Origin: Polaromonas sp. YR568
Lineage (GTDB): Bacteria > Pseudomonadota > Gammaproteobacteria > Burkholderiales > Burkholderiaceae_C
DNA length: 64,000 nucleotides
Reading direction: 5' to 3'
Assembly (NCBI RefSeq): GCF_900116715.1
Contig: NZ_FPBM01000004.1
Location: 341,608 to 405,607 of the forward strand
Numbering within the stretch: the first letter of the stretch is position 1; each line of letters starts with the position of its first letter. This document shows, one piece after another, positions 7,391 to 16,604 of the stretch. The translations under genes were made by a program, and so were the position numbers. The notes under the pieces are model-generated. The model did no database searches. It was not told the DNA's origin and was given only the letters and a program-made list of their open reading frames with translations.

Positions 7391-8744
7391 AGTCCTGGCG
7401 GGTTTCCGGCGTTTTCAGCCTGGAGGCCAGGGCCACGAGAATCAGCACCGGCAGGCCCAGCAGGGCGGTGGCGGTGAAGAAGTTGGTGTAACCGTAGGTG
7501 TCCACGTATTTGCCCGAATAGCCGGCCAGAAACTTCGGCAGCAGCAGCATCATCGAGCTGAACAGGGCGTACTGGGTGGCCGAATAGTTGACGTTGGTCA
7601 GGCTGGACAGGTAGGCGATGAAGGCCGCCGAGGCGATGCCGCTGGAGAGGTTGTCGGCCGAGATCACAAAGACCAGCGCGTTGACGTCATGCCCACGCGT
7701 GCCCAGCCAGGCAAACAGCAGGTTGCTGCCGGCGCTGAGCACGGCGCCCAGCATCAGCACGCGCATCACGCCAAAACGCATGGCCAGCGCCCCGCCCACA
7801 AAAGCGCCCACCAGCGTCATGACGACGCCGTAGATTTTGGTCACCGCCGCCACTTCGTCCTTGGTGTAGCCCATGTCGACGTAGAACGGGTTGGCCATGA
7901 TGCCCATCACCACGTCGCTGATGCGGTAGATCGCGATCAGCGCCAGGATCAGCAGCGCCTGCTTGCCGTAGCGGCGCAGGAAGTCGGCGAAAGGGTCAAC
8001 CAGCGCGGTCTTGAGCCACTCAGCGGCATTGCGCGCGCGCGGCAGCACGCGGGCCGCGGGCTCCGGCGACAGCAGCACCGTGGCCACGCCCAGCAGCATT
8101 GAGACAGCCATCACCAGGTAGGCAACCTGCCAGGCGCCATGCTGGTAGGTGGCGGCATCGCCGACTTCGGCGCGCGCGGCAATCCACAGCGCACCGGCGC
8201 CGGCCCAGATCATCGCGATGCGGTAGCCGGTCTGGTAGGCGGCGGCCAGCGCCGCCTGGCGCGGTGTGTCGGCAGACTCAATGCGAAAGGCGTCCAGGGC
8301 GATGTCCTGGGTGGCCGAGCCGAAGGCCACGGCCAGCGCGCACCACACCACGGGTTGCAGCGCCACCTTGGGGTCGGTGAGCGCCATGCCCACCAGGGCC
8401 GTGATGATCACCGCCTGCGACAGCAGCAGCCAGCTGCGGCGGCGCCCGAGCAGGCGCGTGAGCAGCGGAATCGGCATGCGGTCCACCAGCGGCGCCCATA
8501 CCCATTTGAAGCCGTAGGCCAGGCCCACCCAGCTCAGGTAGCCGATGGTGGTGCGGTCAATGCCGGCTTCCCTCAGCCAGAAACTCAGGGTGCCGAACAC
8601 CAGCAGCAGCGGCAGCCCGGCAGAAAAGCCCAGGAACAGCATGCGCAAAGTGGCAGCCTCGGCATACACGTGCCAGACATCGCGCCATGAACTTTTGGAG
8701 GGAGAAACAGGTTCAGAGGAGGGGGTTTTGTCTGACATGGGCAT
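7389..8744 (-). CDS. ampG: AmpG-family muropeptide MFS permease
   Basis: 451 aa, roughly twelve membrane segments. The N-terminal half carries AmpG hallmarks: FLGFSAGLPLLLVFGTLSFWL, YLSWVGLAYGFKWVWAPLVD and the SATQDIALDAFRIE block. AmpG imports anhydro-muropeptides from periplasm to cytoplasm for peptidoglycan recycling and beta-lactamase signalling. Start ATG 8744 or, equally possible, ATG 8738. It is divergent from the M48 peptidase gene with only ~25 bp between start codons. No ampR, ampD or nagZ is adjacent. Confidence 0.85.
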   Translation of the reverse strand: MPMSDKTPSSEPVSPSKSSWRDVWHVYAEAATLRMLFLGFSAGLPLLLVFGTLSFWLREAGIDRTTIGYLSWVGLAYGFKWVWAPLVDRMPIPLLTRLLGRRRSWLLLSQAVIITALVGMALTDPKVALQPVVWCALAVAFGSATQDIALDAFRIESADTPRQAALAAAYQTGYRIAMIWAGAGALWIAARAEVGDAATYQHGAWQVAYLVMAVSMLLGVATVLLSPEPAARVLPRARNAAEWLKTALVDPFADFLRRYGKQALLILALIAIYRISDVVMGIMANPFYVDMGYTKDEVAAVTKIYGVVMTLVGAFVGGALAMRFGVMRVLMLGAVLSAGSNLLFAWLGTRGHDVNALVFVISADNLSSGIASAAFIAYLSSLTNVNYSATQYALFSSMMLLLPKFLAGYSGKYVDTYGYTNFFTATALLGLPVLILVALASRLKTPETRQD

Positions 8745-8769
8745 TTCGATTTGTGACTATTATTCACCC

Positions 8770-9612
8770 ATGTGCTTTTTATGCGAGGCTAAACACTCCG
8801 CCTGGGCTGGCCGCCGGGCATTTTTGCTGGCGGCTGCGGGCGCCGCGGCAACGGCCGCCACCACCCCGCTGCGCGCGCAGGTGGATGTAGGCCCGTCGTC
8901 CCAATTGCGCAATCTGGTGCCGGCCGAAGAAATCGAAACCGCCGCCACGCAGGAGTACAGCAAGCTGCTGGCGGAGGCCCGCGCCAAGGGCGCGCTTGCG
9001 CAGCCCGGCAACCCGCAGCTGCAGCGCCTGCGCGCCATCGCGACCAAGCTGGTACCGCAAACCGCTCAATGGAACGACCGCTCCAAACAATGGCGCTGGG
9101 AAGTGAATTTGCTGGGCAGCAAGCAGATCAATGCGTTTTGTATGCCCGGCGGCAAAATTGCTTTTTACACCGGCATCCTCGATCAGCTCAAACTCACCGA
9201 CGATGAAGCGGCCATGATCATGGGCCATGAAATGGCGCATGCGCTGCGCGAACATGCCCGCGCCCGCATCGCCAAAAGCCAGGGCACGGGCACCTTGCTG
9301 TCGCTGGGCGCACAGCTGCTCGGCCTGGGCCAGATGGGCGACCTGGCCGCCAGCATCGGCACACAACTATTGACCTTGCGCTTCAGCCGTGAAGACGAAA
9401 CCGATGCCGACCTGGTCGGCCTGGAGCTGGCCGCACGCGGCGGCTACAACCCGCAGGCAGCGGTAAGCCTCTGGGAAAAAATGGGCCAGGCCGGCGGCGG
9501 GGCCAATGGCCCAAGCTTTCTGTCGACCCACCCCTCCGGCCCTGAGCGCATCCAGCAACTGCAGGCCAATGTGCCCAAGGTGCAGGGGCTCTATCAACGC
9601 GCCCGCGGCTGA
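8770..9612 (+). CDS. M48-family metallopeptidase with Tat-like signal
   Basis: 280 aa from ATG 8770. Upstream ATGs in frame would overlap the divergent ampG start. The N-terminus has a twin-Arg stretch (AGRRAFLLAAAGAAATAA) ending near LRAQ, suggesting export. The zinc site HEMAH (MGHEMAHALREHARARI) and the downstream Glu region ETDADLVGLELAARGGYNP are intact, as is the THPSGPERI box, as in LoiP/YcaL/BepA-type envelope proteases. It probably acts in outer-membrane protein quality control. Followed 24 bp later by the HPP protein gene. Confidence 0.85.
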   Translation: MCFLCEAKHSAWAGRRAFLLAAAGAAATAATTPLRAQVDVGPSSQLRNLVPAEEIETAATQEYSKLLAEARAKGALAQPGNPQLQRLRAIATKLVPQTAQWNDRSKQWRWEVNLLGSKQINAFCMPGGKIAFYTGILDQLKLTDDEAAMIMGHEMAHALREHARARIAKSQGTGTLLSLGAQLLGLGQMGDLAASIGTQLLTLRFSREDETDADLVGLELAARGGYNPQAAVSLWEKMGQAGGGANGPSFLSTHPSGPERIQQLQANVPKVQGLYQRARG

Positions 9613-9636
9613 CCTGGCCCATTCCTGGTAACCGGT

Positions 9637-10794
9637 TTGACGCAGCGCGCCGCATTCTTCACGCGCGCCTGGTGGCGGGCGTTTCGGCCCGCGCGCACGC
9701 GTATCAACAGTCGCGAACGCCTGCGCATCGTCGCCGGTTCGCTGCTGGGCATCTTTGTGACGGCGCTGCTGTGCCACCTCGGCGACAAATGGGCCCCGGG
9801 GCTGCCCTGGCTGGTGGCGCCGCTGGGCGCCAGCGCCGTGCTGGTGTATGCCGTGCCGGCCAGCCCGATGGCGCAGCCCTGGAACGTGGTGGGCGGGAAC
9901 ACCTTGTCGGCATTGGTCGGCATTGCCGGCGTGCACGGCGCGCACCTGCTGGGTTCTCCGGAACTTGCAGCGGGGTTGGGGGTTGCCACGGCCATTGCGC
10001 TCATGCTTGCGCTGCGTTGCCTGCACCCCCCGGGAGGGGCGACCGCATTAATGGTGGTGCTGGCCGGCGTCTCCAACCCGATGTACGCCATTTTCCCGGT
10101 GATGATCAATTCGGCGCTGCTCGTGGCTGTCGGCATCGCCTACAACAACGCCACGCGCAGGGCCTACCCGCACACACAGCTGGCGCCGCCGGCCGCCGCG
10201 ACCTCGGCGGAAGACCGGCAGCTGGATGCCGACCTGGACGCGGTGCTCGCGCGCCGCAACCAGGTGCTGGACGTCAGCCGTGACGACCTCAAGGCGCTGC
10301 TGGCGGAAACCCGGCTGCGCGCCTATGACCGCAAGCTGGCCGAAGTGCGCTGCGCCGACATCATGTCGCGCGACCTCGTCACGGTGGAGTTCGGCACTTC
10401 TTTGGAGGAAGCCTGGGCCTTGCTGCGGGAGCGCCGCATCAAGGCGCTGCCGGTGGTGGACCGCTACTTTCGCATTGCCGGCATCGTCACGCACGCCGAC
10501 TTTATGCGCGCGGCTGAACTTGACGTGTACACGGGGTTTGATGAGAAGCTGAGGAAGCTCGTGCGCAGCACGCGCAGCGTCTATTCTGAAAAGCCGGAAG
10601 TGGTGGGCCAGATCATGACGCGCAATGTGCGCGTGGCCAGCATGCAGCGCCGGCTGATCGAGCTGGTGCCGCTCTTTGGCAGCACCGGCCACCACCACAT
10701 TCCCATCATCGGCGAGGGTGGGCGGCTGGTGGGAATTATTACCCAGTCGGATCTGGTCGCCACGCTCGGGAATGCCGTCAATCCTGCGTCCTGA
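9637..10794 (+). CDS. HPP-family integral membrane protein with two CBS domains
   Basis: 385 aa; start is TTG 9637, 24 bp after the peptidase gene, since no ATG gives the full domain. The N-terminal ~170 residues hold four hydrophobic segments and the family-naming motif LHPPGGATAL. The C-terminal half contains paired CBS domains (IMSRDLVTVEFGTSLEEAW and IMTRNVRVASMQRRLIELV), which usually bind adenosine nucleotides and gate the attached protein. HPP proteins have been linked to nitrite transport in plastids and cyanobacteria; the bacterial role here is unknown. Inner membrane. Confidence 0.85.
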   Translation: MTQRAAFFTRAWWRAFRPARTRINSRERLRIVAGSLLGIFVTALLCHLGDKWAPGLPWLVAPLGASAVLVYAVPASPMAQPWNVVGGNTLSALVGIAGVHGAHLLGSPELAAGLGVATAIALMLALRCLHPPGGATALMVVLAGVSNPMYAIFPVMINSALLVAVGIAYNNATRRAYPHTQLAPPAAATSAEDRQLDADLDAVLARRNQVLDVSRDDLKALLAETRLRAYDRKLAEVRCADIMSRDLVTVEFGTSLEEAWALLRERRIKALPVVDRYFRIAGIVTHADFMRAAELDVYTGFDEKLRKLVRSTRSVYSEKPEVVGQIMTRNVRVASMQRRLIELVPLFGSTGHHHIPIIGEGGRLVGIITQSDLVATLGNAVNPAS

Positions 10795-11087
10795 TGCACG
10801 GTGCTGCGTGCCAATCAGGAGGTCGAATGTATTCATTTCAGGCGTCATTCAAGGCCTGACGTTCCGCACATCAAGCCATAAGGTTTAACGGCACACTTGA
10901 ACGCCTGCAGTGTGCCGTGCATGGCCTGCTGAACGCCCCTGGCCGCCGGCGAATCCTCGTACTTGTCCTACGCGGTATTTTGGTACCCGCACCGTAAGAT
11001 GAGCCGCATGAGTCCTGCGCGCCCCGCCTCCTTCCCCCCGAAGCCACCAGCCGGTTTCCTTCGTGATGCCGCAGCCGCGACTGCCCC

Positions 11088-11429
11088 ATGACGCGCAACG
11101 ATCCGGCCCTGCTGGCATTTCTGGAGGAGCAGCGCGCCGAGTACACCCGTTCGCTGCCGCGCCGCCTTGAACAGGTGGCCTCGCTCTGGCAGCAAATCCT
11201 GAAGGGTGAGGGTCTGGCAGAAGCCTTGCCGGCCTTTGAGCGCCAGGCGCACAGCCTGGCAGGCTCGGCCGCCACATTCGGCTGGGCCGAGCTGGGGCTG
11301 GCGGCGCAGGCAGTGGAGCTCGCCATCGAACCCCATGTCGGCGCCGGCCGGCCGCTGGCGCCAGAAGTCCAGGCCGAGGTGGGCCGGGCCGTTGAGGAAC
11401 TGCAGCGGCGCTTTCGCGGCGCGGCCTGA
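11088..11429 (+). CDS. Stand-alone histidine phosphotransfer (Hpt) protein
   Basis: 113 aa helical protein. The phosphoacceptor motif AHSLAGSAATFG contains the expected His and following Gly-Ser. It lies 33 bp before a hybrid kinase gene with two receiver domains and upstream of a single-receiver protein, so it most likely shuttles phosphate between them. The 293 bp before it (10795-11087) show no gene or clear promoter. ATG 11088 is the first start with a plausible protein. Confidence 0.88.
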   Translation: MTRNDPALLAFLEEQRAEYTRSLPRRLEQVASLWQQILKGEGLAEALPAFERQAHSLAGSAATFGWAELGLAAQAVELAIEPHVGAGRPLAPEVQAEVGRAVEELQRRFRGAA

Positions 11430-11462
11430 GATCACCGCCCGCAGCCGCCCACAGGTTTATCC

Positions 11463-14354
11463 ATGCCTAAGCCGCCTTCCGCCACCTTCCTCCTGAAGAT
11501 CAAGATCGCGCTGGCGGCCGGCCTGCTGCTGATGGCGGTGGTGGGCGCCGCATCGTATGTCGCCATCAGCCGCCTGATCGAAACGGCGCAATCCCGCGTG
11601 CGCACCGAAGACACGCTGGTCATGCTGGAGCGCGTCGACTCCAGCCTGCGGACGACCGAGTCCGCACTGAGGCAATATCTTTTGAGCGGCGGCATGGACG
11701 ATCTGGAGGGCTTTGAGCGCGCCCGCGCCGACCTGCGCGCCGTCAGGGCCCGCACGCGCAGTGCCAACGTGTTGCAGGAGTCGGCGGATTTCGATGCATT
11801 GATCAACCAGCGCGCCTTGATTGCCAACCAGGCCATCGCTGCGCGCAAGGCCTACGGCCCGGAAGCGGCCGCGGCCGTGTTGGGCAGCGACGCCAGCAGG
11901 CAATTGAGATACCGCACCGACGGGCTGCTGGAAAACGCGCGCAACCGCGAGGTCTACAAGTGGCGCGATGCGCAGGCCATAGCCGAGCGCAGTGCCCAGT
12001 GGGCGCAGGGCTTCATCATCGCGGCCAGCCTCCTGTTTTTTGCCATGCTGGCCTGGGTGGTCTATGTGGTCAAGCACTATGAGGAAGTGCGAAAACGCGG
12101 CGAGGCCCAGCTGCGCGACAGCGAAGCCATGAGCCGCAGCATCACCGAGGGTATGGCCGAAGGCGTTATCACCGCCAACTTCGACGATGTGGTGGTGGAA
12201 GCCAACGCGGCCGCGCTCAAGCTGTTCGGTTATGACAGGCACGAGATCATCGGACTGGATGTCGGCATGCTGATTCCACTTCACCTGCGCCGGCAGTACA
12301 AGGATTTCGCCGCGATGCTGCGCTCCCAGGCGCAGCCGCTCACCGTGGCCGGCCATGAAATGCGCGGCCTGCGCAAGGACGGGCGCCAGTTCGCCGTCAG
12401 CGTGTCTTTTGGTGAGGTGCGGGTCGGCGGCAACCGCATTTTCACGGCCCTGATCCGCGACATCACCGAGAGCAAGCGCATCACCGAGGCCTTGCGCGCC
12501 AGCGAGTCGCAGCTGCGCCAGGTCACCGATACCGTGCCGGCCCTGATTGCCTACCTGGACACCGACGAGCGCTTTCGCTTTCACAACCGGGCTTATGAAG
12601 ATGCCTTCGGCATGAGCTTCGAGCAGATCCACGAACGGCCCCTGGCTGATGTGCTGGGCCCGCAGGTGTATGAGACGGTGCGCGAGAAAGTGCGGGAAGT
12701 GCTCGATGGCCACACGGTGCGTTATGAACGCACGCAAATCACCCCCTCTGGCGAGCGCAAGCACTACGCCATGCAGTACTTCCCACGCTATGGTGAGGGC
12801 GCGGCGCAGGGCAAGGTGATCGGCTTTTTCTCGCTGGGCACCGACATCACCGAGCTCAGGCGCATAGACCGCATGAAAACCGAATTCGTGTCGACCGTGA
12901 GCCATGAGTTGCGTACACCGCTCACGTCCATACGCGGCTCGCTGGGCCTGATCTCGGGCGGCGTGGCCGGTGAGCTGCCCGAAGCCGTGAAGAGCCTGGT
13001 AGGCATCGCCAAAAACAACTGTGAGCGCCTGATCCGCCTGATCAACGACATCCTGGACAGCGAAAAAATCGAGTCCGGCAAGCTGCGCCTGGACCTGCAG
13101 ATCGTCGACCTCCGCCAACTGGTGCAGCAAGCGCTGGCCGCCAACGAGGGTTTTGCCGGCCAGCACGGCGTGCGCCTCGTCATGCAGGCGCCCGAGACGC
13201 CGCTGCATGTGCGCATCGACAGCGACCGCATGACCCAGGTGCTGACCAATCTGCTGTCCAATGCGGTGAAGTTTTCGCCATCGGGCAGCCCGGTCGAGGT
13301 GCGGCTCTCACGTGTGGCGCAAAAGGTGCGGGCCGAGGTGGTCGACGTCGGCCCCGGAATCCCGGAGGAGTTCAGCGCCCGCATCTTCCAGAAGTTCTCG
13401 CAGGCCGATTCTTCCGACACGCGCCAGAAGGGCGGCACCGGCCTGGGCCTCAATATTTCCCGCGCGCTTGTGGAAAAAATGGGCGGCACCATAGGCTTTA
13501 GCAGCAAGGCGGGTGTGGGCACCACCTTCTTTTTTGAAGTACCCGAGTGGACCAACCCTGTGCCGCTGCTGCAGCCTGCACGGTTGCCCGCGCTATCGTC
13601 CCGTCCGCGCATCCTGATCTGCGAAGGCGATGCCGATGTGGCCAAACTGATCAGCATGATGCTGGGCAAGGCCGGTTTTGATTCCGACATGACCTACAGC
13701 GCCGAGCAGGCGCTGGCCTGCCTGGCGACCAACAGCTATGACGCGGTGACGGTGGACCTGAAGCTGCCCGGGCAAAACGGCGTGGCCTTCATCGGCCAGC
13801 TGCGTGAGGACGAGAGGACGCGCAACCTGCCTGTGGTGGTGATCTCGGCCATGGCCGAGCAAGGCGAGCTACAGTTCAACCGCAAACCGCACACGGTGAC
13901 CGACTGGCTGAAAAAACCCATCGACGAGAACCTGCTCATCCACAGTCTGCAACGCGCTGTCGCCACCATGAATGCCGGCAAGCCGCGCATCCTGCATGTG
14001 GAAGACGACCTGGACATCCAGCGCATCACCGCCGCCATCGCGCAGGACTTTGCCAGTTTTGAATTTGCCGCCACGCTGGACGAAGCCCGTGCCCGCCTGC
14101 GCGAACACCCGTTTGACCTGGTGCTGCTGGACCTGGCCCTGGGCAGCCATTCGGGCTGGGATTTGTTCGAGGACATCGACGACCTTGACCCGCGCCCGCC
14201 GGTGATCGTTTTTTCGGCCGGCGACGTGGATCCGGCGGACGGCCGGCAGGCCGACGCGGTGCTCGTCAAGGCCCATACCTCCAATACCGAGCTGCTCAAT
14301 ACAATCCAGCGTGTACTCCAGACCCCGGGTGATTCCGGCCCAACCCGTCCCTAG
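11463..14354 (+). CDS. Hybrid sensor histidine kinase: CHASE3-like, two PAS, HisKA, HATPase, two receivers
   Basis: 963 aa. Membrane segment at ~12-30, a ~150-residue helical periplasmic domain (CHASE3-like by position and character), second membrane segment ~182-202, PAS domains at about 220-340 and 350-460, H-box STVSHELRTPLTSIRG (His ~481), and an ATPase with GTGLGLNISRALVEKMGG. Receiver 1 starts ILICEGDADVAK, with one acidic residue before Gly-Asp instead of the usual pair. Receiver 2 has Asp in LVLLDLALGS, but its conserved Lys is followed by Ala. It works with the adjacent Hpt and receiver proteins in a phosphorelay. Confidence 0.9.
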   Translation: MPKPPSATFLLKIKIALAAGLLLMAVVGAASYVAISRLIETAQSRVRTEDTLVMLERVDSSLRTTESALRQYLLSGGMDDLEGFERARADLRAVRARTRSANVLQESADFDALINQRALIANQAIAARKAYGPEAAAAVLGSDASRQLRYRTDGLLENARNREVYKWRDAQAIAERSAQWAQGFIIAASLLFFAMLAWVVYVVKHYEEVRKRGEAQLRDSEAMSRSITEGMAEGVITANFDDVVVEANAAALKLFGYDRHEIIGLDVGMLIPLHLRRQYKDFAAMLRSQAQPLTVAGHEMRGLRKDGRQFAVSVSFGEVRVGGNRIFTALIRDITESKRITEALRASESQLRQVTDTVPALIAYLDTDERFRFHNRAYEDAFGMSFEQIHERPLADVLGPQVYETVREKVREVLDGHTVRYERTQITPSGERKHYAMQYFPRYGEGAAQGKVIGFFSLGTDITELRRIDRMKTEFVSTVSHELRTPLTSIRGSLGLISGGVAGELPEAVKSLVGIAKNNCERLIRLINDILDSEKIESGKLRLDLQIVDLRQLVQQALAANEGFAGQHGVRLVMQAPETPLHVRIDSDRMTQVLTNLLSNAVKFSPSGSPVEVRLSRVAQKVRAEVVDVGPGIPEEFSARIFQKFSQADSSDTRQKGGTGLGLNISRALVEKMGGTIGFSSKAGVGTTFFFEVPEWTNPVPLLQPARLPALSSRPRILICEGDADVAKLISMMLGKAGFDSDMTYSAEQALACLATNSYDAVTVDLKLPGQNGVAFIGQLREDERTRNLPVVVISAMAEQGELQFNRKPHTVTDWLKKPIDENLLIHSLQRAVATMNAGKPRILHVEDDLDIQRITAAIAQDFASFEFAATLDEARARLREHPFDLVLLDLALGSHSGWDLFEDIDDLDPRPPVIVFSAGDVDPADGRQADAVLVKAHTSNTELLNTIQRVLQTPGDSGPTRP

Positions 14355-14368
14355 ACCTGAGTTGAACC

Positions 14369-14752
14369 ATGACCACACCTTTGACCCGCATCCTTTATGT
14401 TGAAGACGAGCCCGATATCCGCGTCGTGGCGCAGATGGCGCTGGAGGCCGTGGGTGGCTTCACCGTGATCGCCTGCGCCTCGGGGCAGGAGGCGTTGAAC
14501 GCCGCGCCGGGCGCCAAGGCCGATTTGCTGCTGCTCGACGTCATGATGCCCGGCATGGACGGCCCGAGCACACTCCAGGGCCTGCGCGCATTGCCGGCCA
14601 CGGCCAACACACCGGTGATCTTCATGACCGCCAAGGTGCAGGCCGCCGAAGTGGCGGTTTACAAGGGGCTGGGTGCGCTGGAAGTGATTCCCAAGCCGTT
14701 TGACCCGATGGAGCTGTCGGCGCAAATCCAGCGGATCTGGTCAGAGAAGTAG
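14369..14752 (+). CDS. Single-domain response regulator (CheY-like)
   Basis: 127 aa, receiver domain only. It has YVEDEPDIR, phosphoacceptor Asp in LLLLDVMMPGMDG, Thr in IFMTAK and Lys in VIPKPFDPMEL. With no output domain it either relays phosphate or acts by protein contact. The gene starts 14 bp after the hybrid kinase stop, forming an Hpt-kinase-receiver operon. Its stop codon abuts a copy of the ~90-bp repeat. Confidence 0.9.
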   Translation: MTTPLTRILYVEDEPDIRVVAQMALEAVGGFTVIACASGQEALNAAPGAKADLLLLDVMMPGMDGPSTLQGLRALPATANTPVIFMTAKVQAAEVAVYKGLGALEVIPKPFDPMELSAQIQRIWSEK

Positions 14753-14753
14753 A

Positions 14754-14932
14754 GCCCCCACGGTCGCTCACTTCGTGTAGCTCCCGAGGCCTTGCAGGCC
14801 GCGGCTCGCGAGACGCTTCGCCTCTGTCGCCCGTCCAAACCTGCGCAGGCAGGCTTGGAGCCGCGGGCTCCAGCCCCTCCGGGGCCGCCCGCCCTGCGGC
14901 CCGGCAAAGCCGGTTCCGCGGCTCATGCTGGG
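14754..14932 (+). repeat. ~90-bp gene-end repeat, copy A, interrupted by ~85 bp
   Basis: GCCCCCACGGTCGCTCACTTC begins one base after the receiver gene stop. The second half (CCTCCGGGGCCGCCCGCC... to GCGGCTCATGCTGG) resumes at ~14873, so about 85 bp of other GC-rich sequence splits the element. It lies between convergent genes. Confidence 0.75.
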
Positions 14933-14962
14933 TTGAAGAGTTCAGGGCGTGACTAGCGGGGG

Positions 14963-15829
14963 TCATAGCTTGAATTCATAGTCCACGCTCATGGGCGCGT
15001 GGTCTGAAAAGCGCTGTTCTTTGTAAATATGTTCGCTGCGCGCCAGTGCTGCAAAGGCCGGTGTGGCGAGGTGATAGTCCAGGCGCCAGCCCACGTTCTT
15101 GGCATAGGCCTGGCCGCGGTTGCTCCACCAGGTGTAGGCCGCATCGGTCGTCGTGGGTTGCAGTTTGCGGTACACGTCGACCATGCCGCCGCCCCTGACT
15201 GACGGGCCCGTGCGTTCCGTCAGTTCTTCGGCGGCTTCATTGACGAGTTCGGCGTCGCGCAGCAGCTCGGTCATCCAGGCGCGCTCTTCGGGCAGGAAGC
15301 CGCTGTTCTTCTTGTTGCCCTTGTAGTTCTTCAAATCGATTTCCTGGTGCGCGATGTTGATGTCGCCGCACAGCACGAAGTCGCGCGTTTCTTTCAGCGC
15401 CAGCAGGCGCGGGTAGAACTCGGCGAGGAAGCGGAATTTCGCGGCCTGGCGTTCTTCGCCCGACGAGCCGCTGGGGAAATAGCAGCTGATGATGGACAGC
15501 TTGGGGCTTTGCTTGCGGCCGGGCCGGTCAAAGCGCAGTTCCACATAGCGGCCTTCTGCGTCGAATTCGCTCGAGCCGTAGCCCACGATCACATCGCTCG
15601 GCTCATGGCGCGTGTAGACGCCCACACCCGAATAGCCCTTTTTCTCGGCGAAATGGAAATGGCCTTTCAGGCCGGCGATTTCTTCAAACCGGCCGCTCAT
15701 GTCGGCGGCCTGGGCCTTGAGCTCCTGCACGCAAATACAATCCGGCATGGACTGTGCTACCCAGTCCTGCAGACCTTTGCTGGCTGCGGAGCGGATACCG
15801 TTGAGGTTGAGGCTGGTCAATTTAAACAT
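14963..15829 (-). CDS. xthA: Exodeoxyribonuclease III
   Basis: 288 aa from ATG 15829. Blocks of the AP-endonuclease/exonuclease III fold are intact: LTSLNLNGIRSA, VQELKAQ (metal Glu), CGDINIAHQEIDLKN and the C-terminal RLDYHLATP and FSDHAPMSVDYEF (catalytic Asp-His). It cuts abasic sites and degrades 3' ends in base-excision repair. Its start codon is 10 bp from that of the divergent pyrE, so its promoter must overlap pyrE coding DNA. Confidence 0.93.
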   Translation of the reverse strand: MFKLTSLNLNGIRSAASKGLQDWVAQSMPDCICVQELKAQAADMSGRFEEIAGLKGHFHFAEKKGYSGVGVYTRHEPSDVIVGYGSSEFDAEGRYVELRFDRPGRKQSPKLSIISCYFPSGSSGEERQAAKFRFLAEFYPRLLALKETRDFVLCGDINIAHQEIDLKNYKGNKKNSGFLPEERAWMTELLRDAELVNEAAEELTERTGPSVRGGGMVDVYRKLQPTTTDAAYTWWSNRGQAYAKNVGWRLDYHLATPAFAALARSEHIYKEQRFSDHAPMSVDYEFKL

Positions 15830-15839
15830 GGGACTTCCA

Positions 15840-16589
15840 ATGAGCACGGCAGGCGAACAAGGCAACAAGGTCGATCAGGGCCACAACAAGGACGGCGCAC
15901 TGGCACAGGAATTCGTGCAGTTCGCCCTGGAGTCGGGCGTGCTGCGCTTCGGGCAATTCAAGACCAAGGCCGGGCGCATGAGCCCCTATTTTTTCAACGC
16001 CGGCCTGTTTGACGACGGGGCCAAGCTCGGACGGCTGGCGCAATTCTATGCGCGCCACCTGCTGGCCGAAGAGCAGCGCAGCGGGCTCGAGTTCGACATG
16101 ATTTTCGGGCCGGCCTACAAGGGCATTCCACTGGCCGCCGCCGTCGCCATTGAGCTGGCGCGGCTGGGGCGCAACTACCCGTTTGCCTACAACCGCAAGG
16201 AAGCCAAAGACCATGGCGAGGGCGGCACGCTGGTTGGTGCGCCCGTCAAAGGCCGTGTGCTGATCATTGACGACGTGATGTCGGCCGGCACGGCCGCGCG
16301 CGAATCGATTGCCATCATCAAGGCCGCGGGCGCAACGCCTCATGCGGTGGCGCTGGCGCTGGACCGCCAGGAGAAGGCCACTGAAAATGGCGTGGATGTG
16401 AGTCATAGTGCCGTGCAATATGTTACGAATCAGTTACGCCTTCAGGTTTGCGCGATTGCGCGGCTCACTGACTTGCTGCAGTATCTCTCGGTGCAAGGCG
16501 ACGCATCGTCAGACTCTCCAGATGCGCCGTCCCTGAAGACGCATTACCAGGCCGTGCTGGCCTACCGCCAACGCTACGGCGTGGATTGA
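15840..16589 (+). CDS. pyrE: Orotate phosphoribosyltransferase
   Basis: 249 aa from ATG 15840; ATG 15828 in frame is also possible. It converts orotate and PRPP to OMP in pyrimidine synthesis. The PRPP-binding motif VLIIDDVMSAGTAARESI and the FGPAYKGIPLAAAVA block are intact. It is somewhat longer than the ~213-aa enterobacterial enzyme, mainly through an N-terminal polar extension and a Ser/Asp-rich loop (GDASSDSPDAPS) near the end. No attenuator is visible; the start region is shared with divergent xthA. Confidence 0.92.
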   Translation: MSTAGEQGNKVDQGHNKDGALAQEFVQFALESGVLRFGQFKTKAGRMSPYFFNAGLFDDGAKLGRLAQFYARHLLAEEQRSGLEFDMIFGPAYKGIPLAAAVAIELARLGRNYPFAYNRKEAKDHGEGGTLVGAPVKGRVLIIDDVMSAGTAARESIAIIKAAGATPHAVALALDRQEKATENGVDVSHSAVQYVTNQLRLQVCAIARLTDLLQYLSVQGDASSDSPDAPSLKTHYQAVLAYRQRYGVD

Positions 16590-16604
16590 CGTTAAGGACC
16601 CAAA

